The position numbers and the translations under genes are program-made. From assembly GCA_013205415.1 (NCBI GenBank), contig JABMMY010000057.1, positions 1-5,152 of the forward strand: a stretch of DNA of 5,152 nucleotides, written 5' to 3'. This document shows, piece after piece, positions 1-5,152 of this stretch. Numbering within the stretch: the first letter of the stretch is position 1; every line of letters begins with the position of its first letter. The notes below the pieces were generated by a model, which did not search any database, was not told where the DNA came from, and worked only from the letters and a program-made list of their open reading frames with translations. The DNA is from Deltaproteobacteria bacterium. GTDB taxonomy: Bacteria; Bdellovibrionota; FAC87; UBA2466.

Positions 1-233
1 GTACTACCTATAAAGACAACCAACTTGGAAAACGAAGAACCACAAAAAACGAAGCTATTCGTTTAATGTTGAAGGACCCTAATTTAATCAAACGTCCTCT
101 GATCATTAAAGATAATAAAGCCTACCAAGGTTTTGATGAGAAAAGTTTGTTGGATTTTGTGACTTTACAGGCCGCTGCCTTAGCAGCTGCCGCTGTAGTC
201 CATGTCGTACCTGCTCTTACAGAGACCGTTTAA
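1..233 (+). CDS. ArsC/Spx-family (arsenate reductase-like) protein, C-terminal part
   Basis: The reading frame enters from the left edge (first full codon at 3) and stops with TAA at 231-233, giving 76 visible residues. A run of basic and Thr residues (KRRTTKNEAIRLML) is followed by DPNLIKRPLI and then a GFDE motif. This is the hallmark C-terminal half of the ArsC/Spx/YffB thioredoxin-like family, in which the Arg of the RP motif lies by the active site. The catalytic N-terminal Cys lies outside the window, so arsenate reductase cannot be told from an Spx-like or uncharacterised YffB-like protein. The last 25 or so residues (LQAAALAAAAVVHVVPAL and on) are unusually Ala/Val-rich and hydrophobic for this soluble family. 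The gene ends 23 bp before a strong terminator, so it is the last gene of its transcript. Family assignment is fairly sure; exact function is not. Confidence 0.8.
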   Translation, partial: TTYKDNQLGKRRTTKNEAIRLMLKDPNLIKRPLIIKDNKAYQGFDEKSLLDFVTLQAAALAAAAVVHVVPALTETV

Positions 234-256
234 CTATTACAAAATACTATCTAGTA

Positions 257-286
257 AAAAAGGAGCCTAACGGCTCCTTTTTTTTT
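257..286 (+). terminator. Rho-independent terminator after the ArsC-like gene
   Basis: AGGAGCC (261-267) and GGCTCCT (272-278) form a perfect 7-bp stem around the tetraloop TAAC, followed directly by a T run to 286. The A run at 256-261 can pair with the first T residues and lengthen the stem. That A run also means the element could act in the minus direction. It separates the ArsC-like gene from everything downstream. Confidence 0.88.
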
Positions 287-385
287 GCCCTTTTGCTACC
301 GATTTTTCGGGCTCTTTCCCAATAACACGGGAGATTAAATGAGTTAAATTTTAACATTCACCATTCGACGTTTAGCACTAAAGAT

Positions 386-450
386 AAAATCGGCTACCTA
401 AACTTTCGAAATCTCACTCTCACCCACTTTTAAGGAAAAGAGCCGATTTT
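386..450. repeat. 10-bp perfect inverted repeat, 45-bp spacer
   Basis: AAAATCGGCT at 386-395 is the exact reverse complement of AGCCGATTTT at 441-450. The right arm also belongs to an 11-bp direct repeat, CCGATTTTTCG, present at 299-309 and 443-453. Its AGCC is shared with a second possible pairing between GGCTCTTTCC (310-319) and GGAAAAGAGCC (434-444, one extra base). The stems therefore exclude one another, as in an attenuator or switch. Function is unproven. Confidence 0.55.
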
Positions 451-462
451 TCGTCTACTGTT

Positions 463-486
463 TAGACATAGTTAACCTATAGTCTA
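463..486. repeat. Imperfect palindrome, possible operator
   Basis: TAGAC-ATAG (463-471) pairs with CTAT-A-GTCTA (477-486) around the loop TTAAC, giving 5 plus 4 bp with one bulged A. It lies about 105 bp upstream of the ATG at 592. The near-symmetry would suit a dimeric repressor site or a small RNA hairpin, but nothing nearby identifies a regulator. Confidence 0.35.
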
Positions 487-534
487 CACCTGTTCTCTGT
501 ACTTCATTTTTTACGAAGAATTCTAAAAGACTAC

Positions 535-555
535 AATGCCTAACACCACGGCATT
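535..555. repeat. AATGCC/GGCATT inverted repeat in the leader of the gene at 592
   Basis: A perfect 6-bp inverted repeat has arms at 535-540 and 550-555 and a 9-nt loop. It lies 37 bp before the start codon and 23 bp before the ribosome binding site. There is no T run after it, so it is not a terminator. It could be an operator or a 5' UTR hairpin. Confidence 0.35.
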
Positions 556-578
556 CTGCTTGCAGTTTTAATCTTAAT

Positions 579-584
579 AGAGGA
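579..584 (+). promoter_or_regulatory. Ribosome binding site for the gene at 592
   Basis: AGAGGA lies 7 nt before the ATG at 592, separated by a T run. It is the clearest Shine-Dalgarno sequence in the window and fixes this start. Confidence 0.75.
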
Positions 585-591
585 TTTTTTT

Positions 592-1482
592 ATGACCGCT
601 TTACACAAAAAAAAATTAACGAAAGTAGATTGCTTTTATTGGGAAGAATTTGATGCTTTGAACTACAAGCTAATTTATTATGACGCTCAAGGAAATAAAA
701 CTGGAAAAGTTATTTCCAAAGAAATTCTAGATGACACACTCAAAATATTTGACGGAAAAACTCACCTACTAAAACGAAGCAGTGGCGCCTATAGTCCGGC
801 AACTCCAATTCAATTTTTAATTTATCATGATCCAGCCATAGATTCATCGGAACCGATGGCTCATGATCTCATTCGAATTAATGCTAGCTTTATAGATTTG
901 GAACGTAATAGTAACAGAACTATTGTGAGCGAAACCATGGTGGCTCAAAACAAGAATGTTCACCCCTCCTCCTTTAGACTTATGAAAAAGGGAGAGGATC
1001 CATTTAATCACCAATATTGGTTAGATTTAGGCCACAACATCATTCGGATCTCTGTTTTTGATTTCTTCAGAGATGATAAAGATATCGTTAAGGCCTTATT
1101 TGTAGAAACAGAAATTTTGGAAAAAATAGCTGCTCAAGATAGAGGAAAAAAAACGGCCATTACTATCTATTCAGCCCCTGAGGCCGTTTTAAGAATGTCC
1201 CTGCCCGAGGAGGCTGGAAAGGTGGTAGAGGCGCATACCCTTTCCCGGTCGCTTATCTCTATTAGAAACTCGCTAGAGCAACAGGTTCCCAAAATCTTAG
1301 CGTTCGGCCCCTCCATATTAATTCCAACGGGGTCCCCGGTGGATGTTCTTAACCATTATTTAAGAGTTTGCCTCGATCCCCATGCAGTTTCCATGAAGAG
1401 GTCCTTCCTATCGGTTCTGGAAAAACCTATGCCAACCCAAGGTGAGATACTCATGCCTTTTGGAGTGTTTGAAAGGGTGTAA
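592..1482 (+). CDS. Uncharacterised 296-residue protein
   Basis: I do not recognise this protein. It begins at ATG 592 behind a good AGAGGA site and ends with TAA. The N-terminus (MTALHKKKLTKVD) is basic and shows no signal peptide, and there is no convincing membrane helix, so it is probably cytoplasmic. Residues about 10-110 look beta-rich, with alternating aromatic and hydrophobic residues (FYWEEFDALNYKLIYY). A middle part around residues 140-185 (QYWLDLGHNIIRISVFDFFRDD) leads into a likely helix (IVKALFVETEILEKIAAQ). The C-terminal 90 residues include a probable helix (SRSLISIRNSLEQQ) and an apolar stretch (ILAFGPSILIPTG). No nucleotide-binding, metal-binding or DNA-binding motif is evident. 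The sustained length, ribosome site and amino-acid make-up support a real gene. It probably forms its own unit, with a structured leader before it. A nine-A tract at 607-615 encodes Lys6-Lys8. Confidence 0.8.
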   Translation: MTALHKKKLTKVDCFYWEEFDALNYKLIYYDAQGNKTGKVISKEILDDTLKIFDGKTHLLKRSSGAYSPATPIQFLIYHDPAIDSSEPMAHDLIRINASFIDLERNSNRTIVSETMVAQNKNVHPSSFRLMKKGEDPFNHQYWLDLGHNIIRISVFDFFRDDKDIVKALFVETEILEKIAAQDRGKKTAITIYSAPEAVLRMSLPEEAGKVVEAHTLSRSLISIRNSLEQQVPKILAFGPSILIPTGSPVDVLNHYLRVCLDPHAVSMKRSFLSVLEKPMPTQGEILMPFGVFERV

Positions 1483-1505
1483 AGGAGACCTCCGTCCCCC
1501 TTTTT
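1472..1505 (+). terminator. Weak terminator-like element at the end of the gene at 592
   Basis: AAAGGG (1472-1477) can pair with CCCTTT (1498-1503), with a small GGA/TCC helix inside, followed by only a short T run to 1505. The stem overlaps the last codons. It is marginal beside the terminator at 257-286, so read-through into the ABC-F gene is possible. Confidence 0.3.
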
Positions 1506-1523
1506 AAACGCCTCTTTTGCGCT

Positions 1524-1551
1524 CTGATCTCCCAGTTAATTTTAAGATAAT
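1524..1551 (+). promoter_or_regulatory. Possible sigma70-like promoter for the ABC-F gene
   Basis: GATAAT (1546-1551) matches the -10 consensus at five of six bases. It lies 16 bp after CTGATC (1524-1529), which matches the -35 at three of six. Transcription would start near 1558, leaving a leader of about 55 nt before the ATG at 1615. TATATT at 1567-1572 is an alternative -10. This rests on sequence match alone. Confidence 0.3.
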
Positions 1552-1614
1552 AAGACCTTAGTAATCTATATTTTCATGGTGTCTTGCTTTGATTTAGTTT
1601 ATAAATCGGCCCTT

Positions 1615-3219
1615 ATGATTACATGTGAAAAATTAGCCCTCAGCTTTGGCGGAAGAAAACTATTTGAGGATGTGACTCTGAAGTTTGTTCCTGGAAACTG
1701 CTACGGTGTCATAGGCGCCAATGGAGCAGGGAAATCCACATTTTTAAACGTTCTCTCTGGGGTCATTGCCCCCACCCTAGGTTCCGTCTCTATCACCCCT
1801 CGTGAACGCATTGCCACCCTAAAACAGGACCATTTTATATTTGATAACGAAGAGGTCCTACGCACCGTTATGATGGGACACACCGAGCTCATGCAGGTCA
1901 TCAAAGACCGTGAAACTATTTACGCTAAAGATGATTTTACAGAGGAGGATGGCGATAAAGCCTCCGATCTTGAAACTCGATTTACCGATTTAGATGGCTG
2001 GGAGTCTGAGTCTAATGCAGCTATTCTACTTTCTGGACTAGGAATTTCTACCGCTCTTCACACAAAAAAAATGCGCGAGCTAGCCGACCAAGACAAAGTA
2101 AAGGTGCTGCTTGCCCAGGCCATCTTTGGAAAGCCCGACATTCTACTACTCGATGAACCCACCAACCATTTAGATATCGAAGCCATAGAATGGTTAGAAG
2201 ACTTCATCATGAGTTTTGAAAAAACGGTAATCGTCGTTTCCCATGATCGTCATTTTTTAAATACGGTATGTACCCATATGGTCGATATCGATTTTGGAAA
2301 AATTGGCCTATTCACCGGAAACTATGATTTCTGGTACGAATCCAGCCAACTTGCTCAAAAAATGTTGGAGGACAAAAACAAAAAAACTGAGGAGAAGGTT
2401 CAGGATCTAAAGGCCTTTATCACTCGCTTTAGTGCTAATAAATCCAAATCTCGACAGGCCACCTCAAGAAGAAAATTGCTAGAAAAGTTAACGTTAGATG
2501 ACATTCGCCCCTCCTCGAGAAAATACCCGTTTTTCGGATTCAAACCCAATAGAGAGCCTGGAGATCAAATTTTAAAGGTAAATCAGATCTCTAAATCGGT
2601 TGATGGCGCTCTACTATTTAAAAATGCCTCTTTGCTCGTCGACAAAGGAAATCGTATTTGTGTCGTAAGCGATAATGAAATTGCAGTCTCTACCTTCTAC
2701 CAAATCATTGCCAATGAATTAAAACCGGACACCGGTGATTTTAGCTGGGGAGTCACTACCTCTCACGCCTTTTTACCTAAAGATAATGCTCACTACTTTA
2801 CCGATAAGACAATGCCTCTTATTGACTGGATGAGAGACTTCTCCGAAGAAAAAACCGAAACATTTATTCGTGGATTCCTAGGAAGATTTCTATTCTCTGG
2901 AGAGGATGCACAAAAGAAGGTTACCGTTCTTTCAGGAGGAGAAAAGGTTCGCTGTATGTTTGGAAAGATCATTCTTACAGGAGCTAATATTCTTTTATTA
3001 GATGGACCGACCAATCATCTAGACCTAGAATCGATTACGGCGCTCAATAATGCCTTAATAAGATTTCCAGGAGTCATTCTTTTTTCATGTCATGATCATG
3101 AATTTAATCAAAGCTTAGCTAATCGTGTGATTGAAATAAATGAAAATGGCATCACCGATTTCCGAATGACCTACGATGACTACCTAGCTCAGAAGAAAAA
3201 AAATAAAAAATCAAAATAA
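1615..3219 (+). CDS. YbiT-type ABC-F ATPase with a degenerate second ATP site
   Basis: This is a soluble twin-NBD protein of the ABC-F family. Such proteins bind the ribosomal E site and use ATP to act on stalled or starting translation; YbiT's own role is less clear. Numbering is from ATG 1615. NBD1 has Walker A GANGAGKST (34-42), Q-loop Gln71, a non-canonical signature LADQDK (156-161), Walker B LLLDEPTNHLD with Asp180-Glu181, and switch His210. The linker, about 245-317, carries the conserved RFSANKSKSRQATSRRK stretch (271-287) of the P-site-tRNA-interaction motif. NBD2 keeps LSGGEK (439-444) and switch His493. Its Walker A reads SDNEIAVST (352-360), its Q-loop Gln is Lys389 and its catalytic Glu is Gly464. 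A basic tail ends the protein. The 534 residues agree with E. coli YbiT (about 530, from memory), whose N-terminus aligns with MITCEKLALSFG. An in-frame ATG at 1576 would add 13 residues outside the family; neither start has a clear Shine-Dalgarno. Family assignment is firm. Confidence 0.93.
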   Translation: MITCEKLALSFGGRKLFEDVTLKFVPGNCYGVIGANGAGKSTFLNVLSGVIAPTLGSVSITPRERIATLKQDHFIFDNEEVLRTVMMGHTELMQVIKDRETIYAKDDFTEEDGDKASDLETRFTDLDGWESESNAAILLSGLGISTALHTKKMRELADQDKVKVLLAQAIFGKPDILLLDEPTNHLDIEAIEWLEDFIMSFEKTVIVVSHDRHFLNTVCTHMVDIDFGKIGLFTGNYDFWYESSQLAQKMLEDKNKKTEEKVQDLKAFITRFSANKSKSRQATSRRKLLEKLTLDDIRPSSRKYPFFGFKPNREPGDQILKVNQISKSVDGALLFKNASLLVDKGNRICVVSDNEIAVSTFYQIIANELKPDTGDFSWGVTTSHAFLPKDNAHYFTDKTMPLIDWMRDFSEEKTETFIRGFLGRFLFSGEDAQKKVTVLSGGEKVRCMFGKIILTGANILLLDGPTNHLDLESITALNNALIRFPGVILFSCHDHEFNQSLANRVIEINENGITDFRMTYDDYLAQKKKNKKSK

Positions 3220-3266
3220 ATTTTTATATTAAGACTTGATCAGCAGGCAAAAATCTTTCTACTAGT

Positions 3267-4418
3267 CTACTCTGCGAGCAATCCCCCCTGACGTAATTTG
3301 AAGGTTCTCCCTCGCCAATGAACAGTATTTCCCCATGCAATATTCAACCATAAGGGTAGAGCCAAAAGTTCCCTCAGAAACCAAATAAAAAAGACCAAAG
3401 GGGTGATAGTGCCTTTTATTTTCTTTATAAAAGGAATTTCTAAAAGAAAGAAAATTAACATGTGTAGAATAAAAAAAAGGAAAGGATTGAACTGAAATTG
3501 TAGGTAAAAAGCGTAGGCCCCCATGACTCCAGGCAAAACGGCTCCAAAAAAAGGCTCAATGAGAAAAGCTAATAGCACCTGCGATTTACGTATTCGACCC
3601 CATCGAATATGGCGAAGCCAAAAATCTTTTAGCTTCAACTGTCCAATATATTGAGTCACCGGCTCCGTGGCTAAAACAACGGAGAGACCTAATCGTTTTA
3701 TGGCCTCACCTGCCATATAATCTTCAGCTAAATACCTAGCTAGTACGGCAATACCCCCAAATCGCTTGGCCACCGTTTTTCTAAACAGCATACTTTTCCC
3801 TACCACACAGGGACGATTCAGGAAAAAAAGGAGCCTCATCGATCTGGCATAAAAGGTGTTTAAAAACACCGCCTCTAGCCGTCCTCCTAGACCCTCTTCA
3901 TGCGATCCAGAAATTACCGCAGTGACCATTCCGACCTTGGGATCCCTTAAATAACCACTCAAAATTTTTAAATAATCTCGGGTTACACGAACATTACTAT
4001 CGCTTATTAAAATGAGATCATTTCTACTCGCTTCGTAGGAGACCCTCATATTATTCACCTTGGGATTAGGTCCTACCTCTACAGAATCCACAAAAAGTCT
4101 TGTGGCCACATTTGGGTATTGTTCCATTAGTTTTTTCGCGACCGAGTAGGCAGGGTCGTTGACACTGGTAACTGAAAAAAGAATTTCATAAGAGGGATAA
4201 TCTAAAGTTAGGAAGGTCGTTAAATTTGCCTCAAGCCCAACATCAAGGCCCCTTAGTGGTTTTAGAATTGAAATAGGTTCCCAAGAAAAGGCCGGAACGA
4301 CCTTTTTCTGAATTTTATTAGGCCACAGACCGATTAAAGTCCCAAGTATCTGGATAAGACCCCCTGAAATCCAGAACAGACTTAAGATCACTGTTAAAAT
4401 GTGGACGAGTGTTATCAT
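3267..4418 (-). CDS. GT21-family membrane glycosyltransferase (ceramide glucosyltransferase/HpnI-like)
   Basis: This predicted inner-membrane GT-A glycosyltransferase of 383 residues would move a sugar from a nucleotide sugar to a lipid on the cytoplasmic face. Family members include ceramide glucosyltransferase and HpnI, which adds GlcNAc to phosphatidylethanolamine in hopanoid producers. An N-terminal helix (about 3-30) precedes the catalytic domain. The D1, D2, D3, (Q/R)XXRW signature is complete: Asp59 in LKPLRGLD, Asp140 in LISDSN, Asp233 in LAEDY, and RHIRW at 269-273. Three further hydrophobic segments follow (about 282-306, 311-333 and 338-362), then WRGRTFKL near the end. No key residue is missing. 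The ATG at 4418 lies inside the upstream PHP gene, with only a weak GAG 9 nt before it, so coupled translation is likely. No later start would keep the membrane helix. Neither hopanoid nor sphingolipid genes are in view, so the lipid acceptor stays open. Confidence 0.88.
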   Translation of the reverse strand: MITLVHILTVILSLFWISGGLIQILGTLIGLWPNKIQKKVVPAFSWEPISILKPLRGLDVGLEANLTTFLTLDYPSYEILFSVTSVNDPAYSVAKKLMEQYPNVATRLFVDSVEVGPNPKVNNMRVSYEASRNDLILISDSNVRVTRDYLKILSGYLRDPKVGMVTAVISGSHEEGLGGRLEAVFLNTFYARSMRLLFFLNRPCVVGKSMLFRKTVAKRFGGIAVLARYLAEDYMAGEAIKRLGLSVVLATEPVTQYIGQLKLKDFWLRHIRWGRIRKSQVLLAFLIEPFFGAVLPGVMGAYAFYLQFQFNPFLFFILHMLIFFLLEIPFIKKIKGTITPLVFFIWFLRELLALPLWLNIAWGNTVHWRGRTFKLRQGGLLAE

Positions 4419-5115
4419 TTTGATTATCTCGATAAAATCTAAACTGAACCTCCTGTTTTCTAATCGCCTCTAAGATGGCTTCGGGATGTCGCTCACATTC
4501 TAAAACTGTTTTCCATGAAGTTATTTGCCTGGCTATATGAAGATCACTACTCGCTATTTTGGGTAACTTACTTTTTAAAACATCTGGAAATAATCTGTCG
4601 CCACTTGCCACCTCCCAAGCATCAAAAGCCTGTGCTAGTTCCTCGCGGCGATTCCATAAATGATAGGTTTGTTTTTCTAGTTTTCCAGAGGAAACGGGGT
4701 GTGCTGCAATAGAAACTGCGCCGTGTTCACGAATCGTTTTAGCCAGACATGCGACGTCACCATCGGCTCCAATGTATTTAGAAATTCCTAGGGCTAGAAT
4801 GTGAGCAGAACGATGATTGGAAATTGAATTCTTCGAAAGCTCCAAACCTGGAATAACTACCATTCGGTATTGGTCCCAAGCTCTTTCAATTTCAGTTTTT
4901 AAAATCTCAAAGTAGATAGGAAATGTCGCTGGGGTCAAACTTAAACCTAAATGACCCGCCGCCTTTCCAATGAGGGTCTGACTCTCCCCAACATGGTCTG
5001 TGATAGCAATAGCTCCGAAGCCTCTACTTCCAAAAAGATCAATCACTGCGGGAATAGTAAGTTTTCCATCACTAAAGGTTGAGTGAACATGAAAATCGGC
5101 AAGCATCATGTTCAT
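4318..5115 (-). CDS. PHP-domain metal-dependent phosphoesterase
   Basis: PHP proteins hydrolyse phosphoesters with a cluster of two or three metals; relatives include the YciV/TrpH group acting on nucleotides and histidinol phosphatases. All expected ligands are visible: HVH with His9 and His11, Asp16 in FSDG, Asp40-His41 in AITDH, Glu92 in PGLELS, His105 in SAHILAL, His139 in AAHP, and Asp191 and His193 in SSDLHI. The domain ends near residue 228 (FRFYRD). The last 32 residues are encoded by the same DNA as the N-terminal membrane helix of the glycosyltransferase, in another frame, and look non-conserved. Met3 (5109) and Met4 (5106) are alternative starts; MLADFHVHS from Met4 would be typical, and no Shine-Dalgarno decides. 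It is soluble and has no signal peptide. It is likely co-transcribed with the GT21 gene, so it may act on a phosphorylated intermediate or by-product of that pathway, which is an inference from position only. Confidence 0.88.
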   Translation of the reverse strand: MNMMLADFHVHSTFSDGKLTIPAVIDLFGSRGFGAIAITDHVGESQTLIGKAAGHLGLSLTPATFPIYFEILKTEIERAWDQYRMVVIPGLELSKNSISNHRSAHILALGISKYIGADGDVACLAKTIREHGAVSIAAHPVSSGKLEKQTYHLWNRREELAQAFDAWEVASGDRLFPDVLKSKLPKIASSDLHIARQITSWKTVLECERHPEAILEAIRKQEVQFRFYRDNQNDNTRPHFNSDLKSVLDFRGSYPDTWDFNRSVA

Positions 5116-5152
5116 TAGACTACGGGATCTTTATTTAGAATTTGTTAGGGAA

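Larger units (their letters stand above)
287..591. other. Gene-free 305-bp region rich in inverted repeats
   Basis: No convincing coding frame is visible on either strand. The stretch holds three copies of the octamer CCGATTTT: 299-306 (+), 386-393 (minus) and 443-450 (+). It also holds GTTAAA-T-TTTAAC at 343-355, CTTTT/AAAAG at 427-440, an imperfect TAGAC.../...GTCTA hairpin at 463-486 and AATGCC/GGCATT at 535-555. No promoter with good -35 and -10 boxes at proper spacing stands out; TATAGT at 478-483 is the best -10-like hexamer but has no matching -35. The region may be the promoter and structured leader of the gene at 592, or may hold an unrecognised small RNA. It matches no RNA family I know. 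Confidence 0.5.

Noticed and set aside
536..571. 11-codon open frame (MPNTTAFCLQF) as a leader peptide
   Set aside because: There is no ribosome binding site before it and no run of regulatory codons. It also overlaps the AATGCC/GGCATT dyad, so it is probably chance.
1329..1337. GGGGTCCCC palindrome
   Set aside because: It is short, inside coding sequence, and has no T run or partner; likely chance.
1701..1904. 67-codon open frame on the minus strand
   Set aside because: It lies antisense to the Walker A region of the ABC-F gene, has no family resemblance, and is explained by the conserved plus-strand frame.
2668..2694. Frameshift or sequencing error as the cause of the missing NBD2 Walker A
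   Set aside because: The frame is open on both sides with aligned family residues before and after (GNRICVV, then ST and the ELKPDTG stretch). The changes are several separate substitutions, and the Gln and Glu losses lie elsewhere in the domain.
2793..3014. 73-codon open frame on the minus strand
   Set aside because: It is antisense to the conserved LSGGEK and Walker B part of NBD2, so it is a shadow frame.
3090..3101. 12-bp perfect palindrome TCATGATCATGA
   Set aside because: It lies inside codons for the conserved CHDHEF switch-His motif of the ABC-F protein, so coding constraint explains it.
3194..3240. A/T-only stem after the ABC-F gene as a terminator
   Set aside because: The possible pairing between the A-rich end of the gene and ATTTTTA has no G-C pairs. 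The 47-bp convergent gap shows no proper intrinsic terminator for either strand.
4515..4712. 65-codon open frame on the plus strand
   Set aside because: It is antisense to the PHP gene, where conserved metal-binding motifs show the coding strand to be minus.

Overview
The window (AT-rich by eye, roughly 40% GC) looks like ordinary chromosome from a Gram-negative-type bacterium. The gene families fit this: a YbiT-type ABC-F protein, a GT21 membrane glycosyltransferase and an ArsC/Spx-like protein. The AT-richness and this gene set would suit a Bdellovibrionota-like lineage, but that is a guess; no marker gene fixes the taxonomy. No tRNA, rRNA, CRISPR array, insertion sequence or phage gene was found.

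Layout, left to right. Positions 1-233 (+) hold the C-terminal part of an ArsC/Spx-family protein with an odd Ala/Val-rich tail, followed by a clear intrinsic terminator (257-286). Positions 287-591 form a gene-free stretch rich in inverted repeats, including three copies of CCGATTTT that can form competing stems. Positions 592-1482 (+) encode a 296-residue protein I do not recognise, with a good ribosome binding site. Positions 1615-3219 (+) encode a YbiT-like ABC-F ATPase; the in-frame ATG at 1576 is a less likely start. After a 47-bp convergent gap come two genes on the minus strand. A PHP-domain phosphoesterase (5115 to 4318) is upstream and overlaps a GT21 glycosyltransferase (4418 to 3267) by 101 bp.

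How the genes may work together. The two minus-strand genes are probably one translationally coupled operon, putatively for making or remodelling a glycolipid at the inner membrane; the lipid substrate cannot be read from the sequence. The three plus-strand genes look like separate units, because a terminator or a sizeable gap lies between them.

The most striking observation is in the ABC-F protein. The second nucleotide-binding domain has lost its Walker A glycine and lysine, its Q-loop glutamine and its catalytic glutamate, while the signature motif of the first domain is also non-canonical. In the ABC dimer all these changes fall in the same composite ATP site, so one site appears dead and the other intact. 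Nothing here is clearly a wholly new system. That ATPase, the structured leader before the unknown gene, and the GT21/PHP overlap are the points worth a second look.
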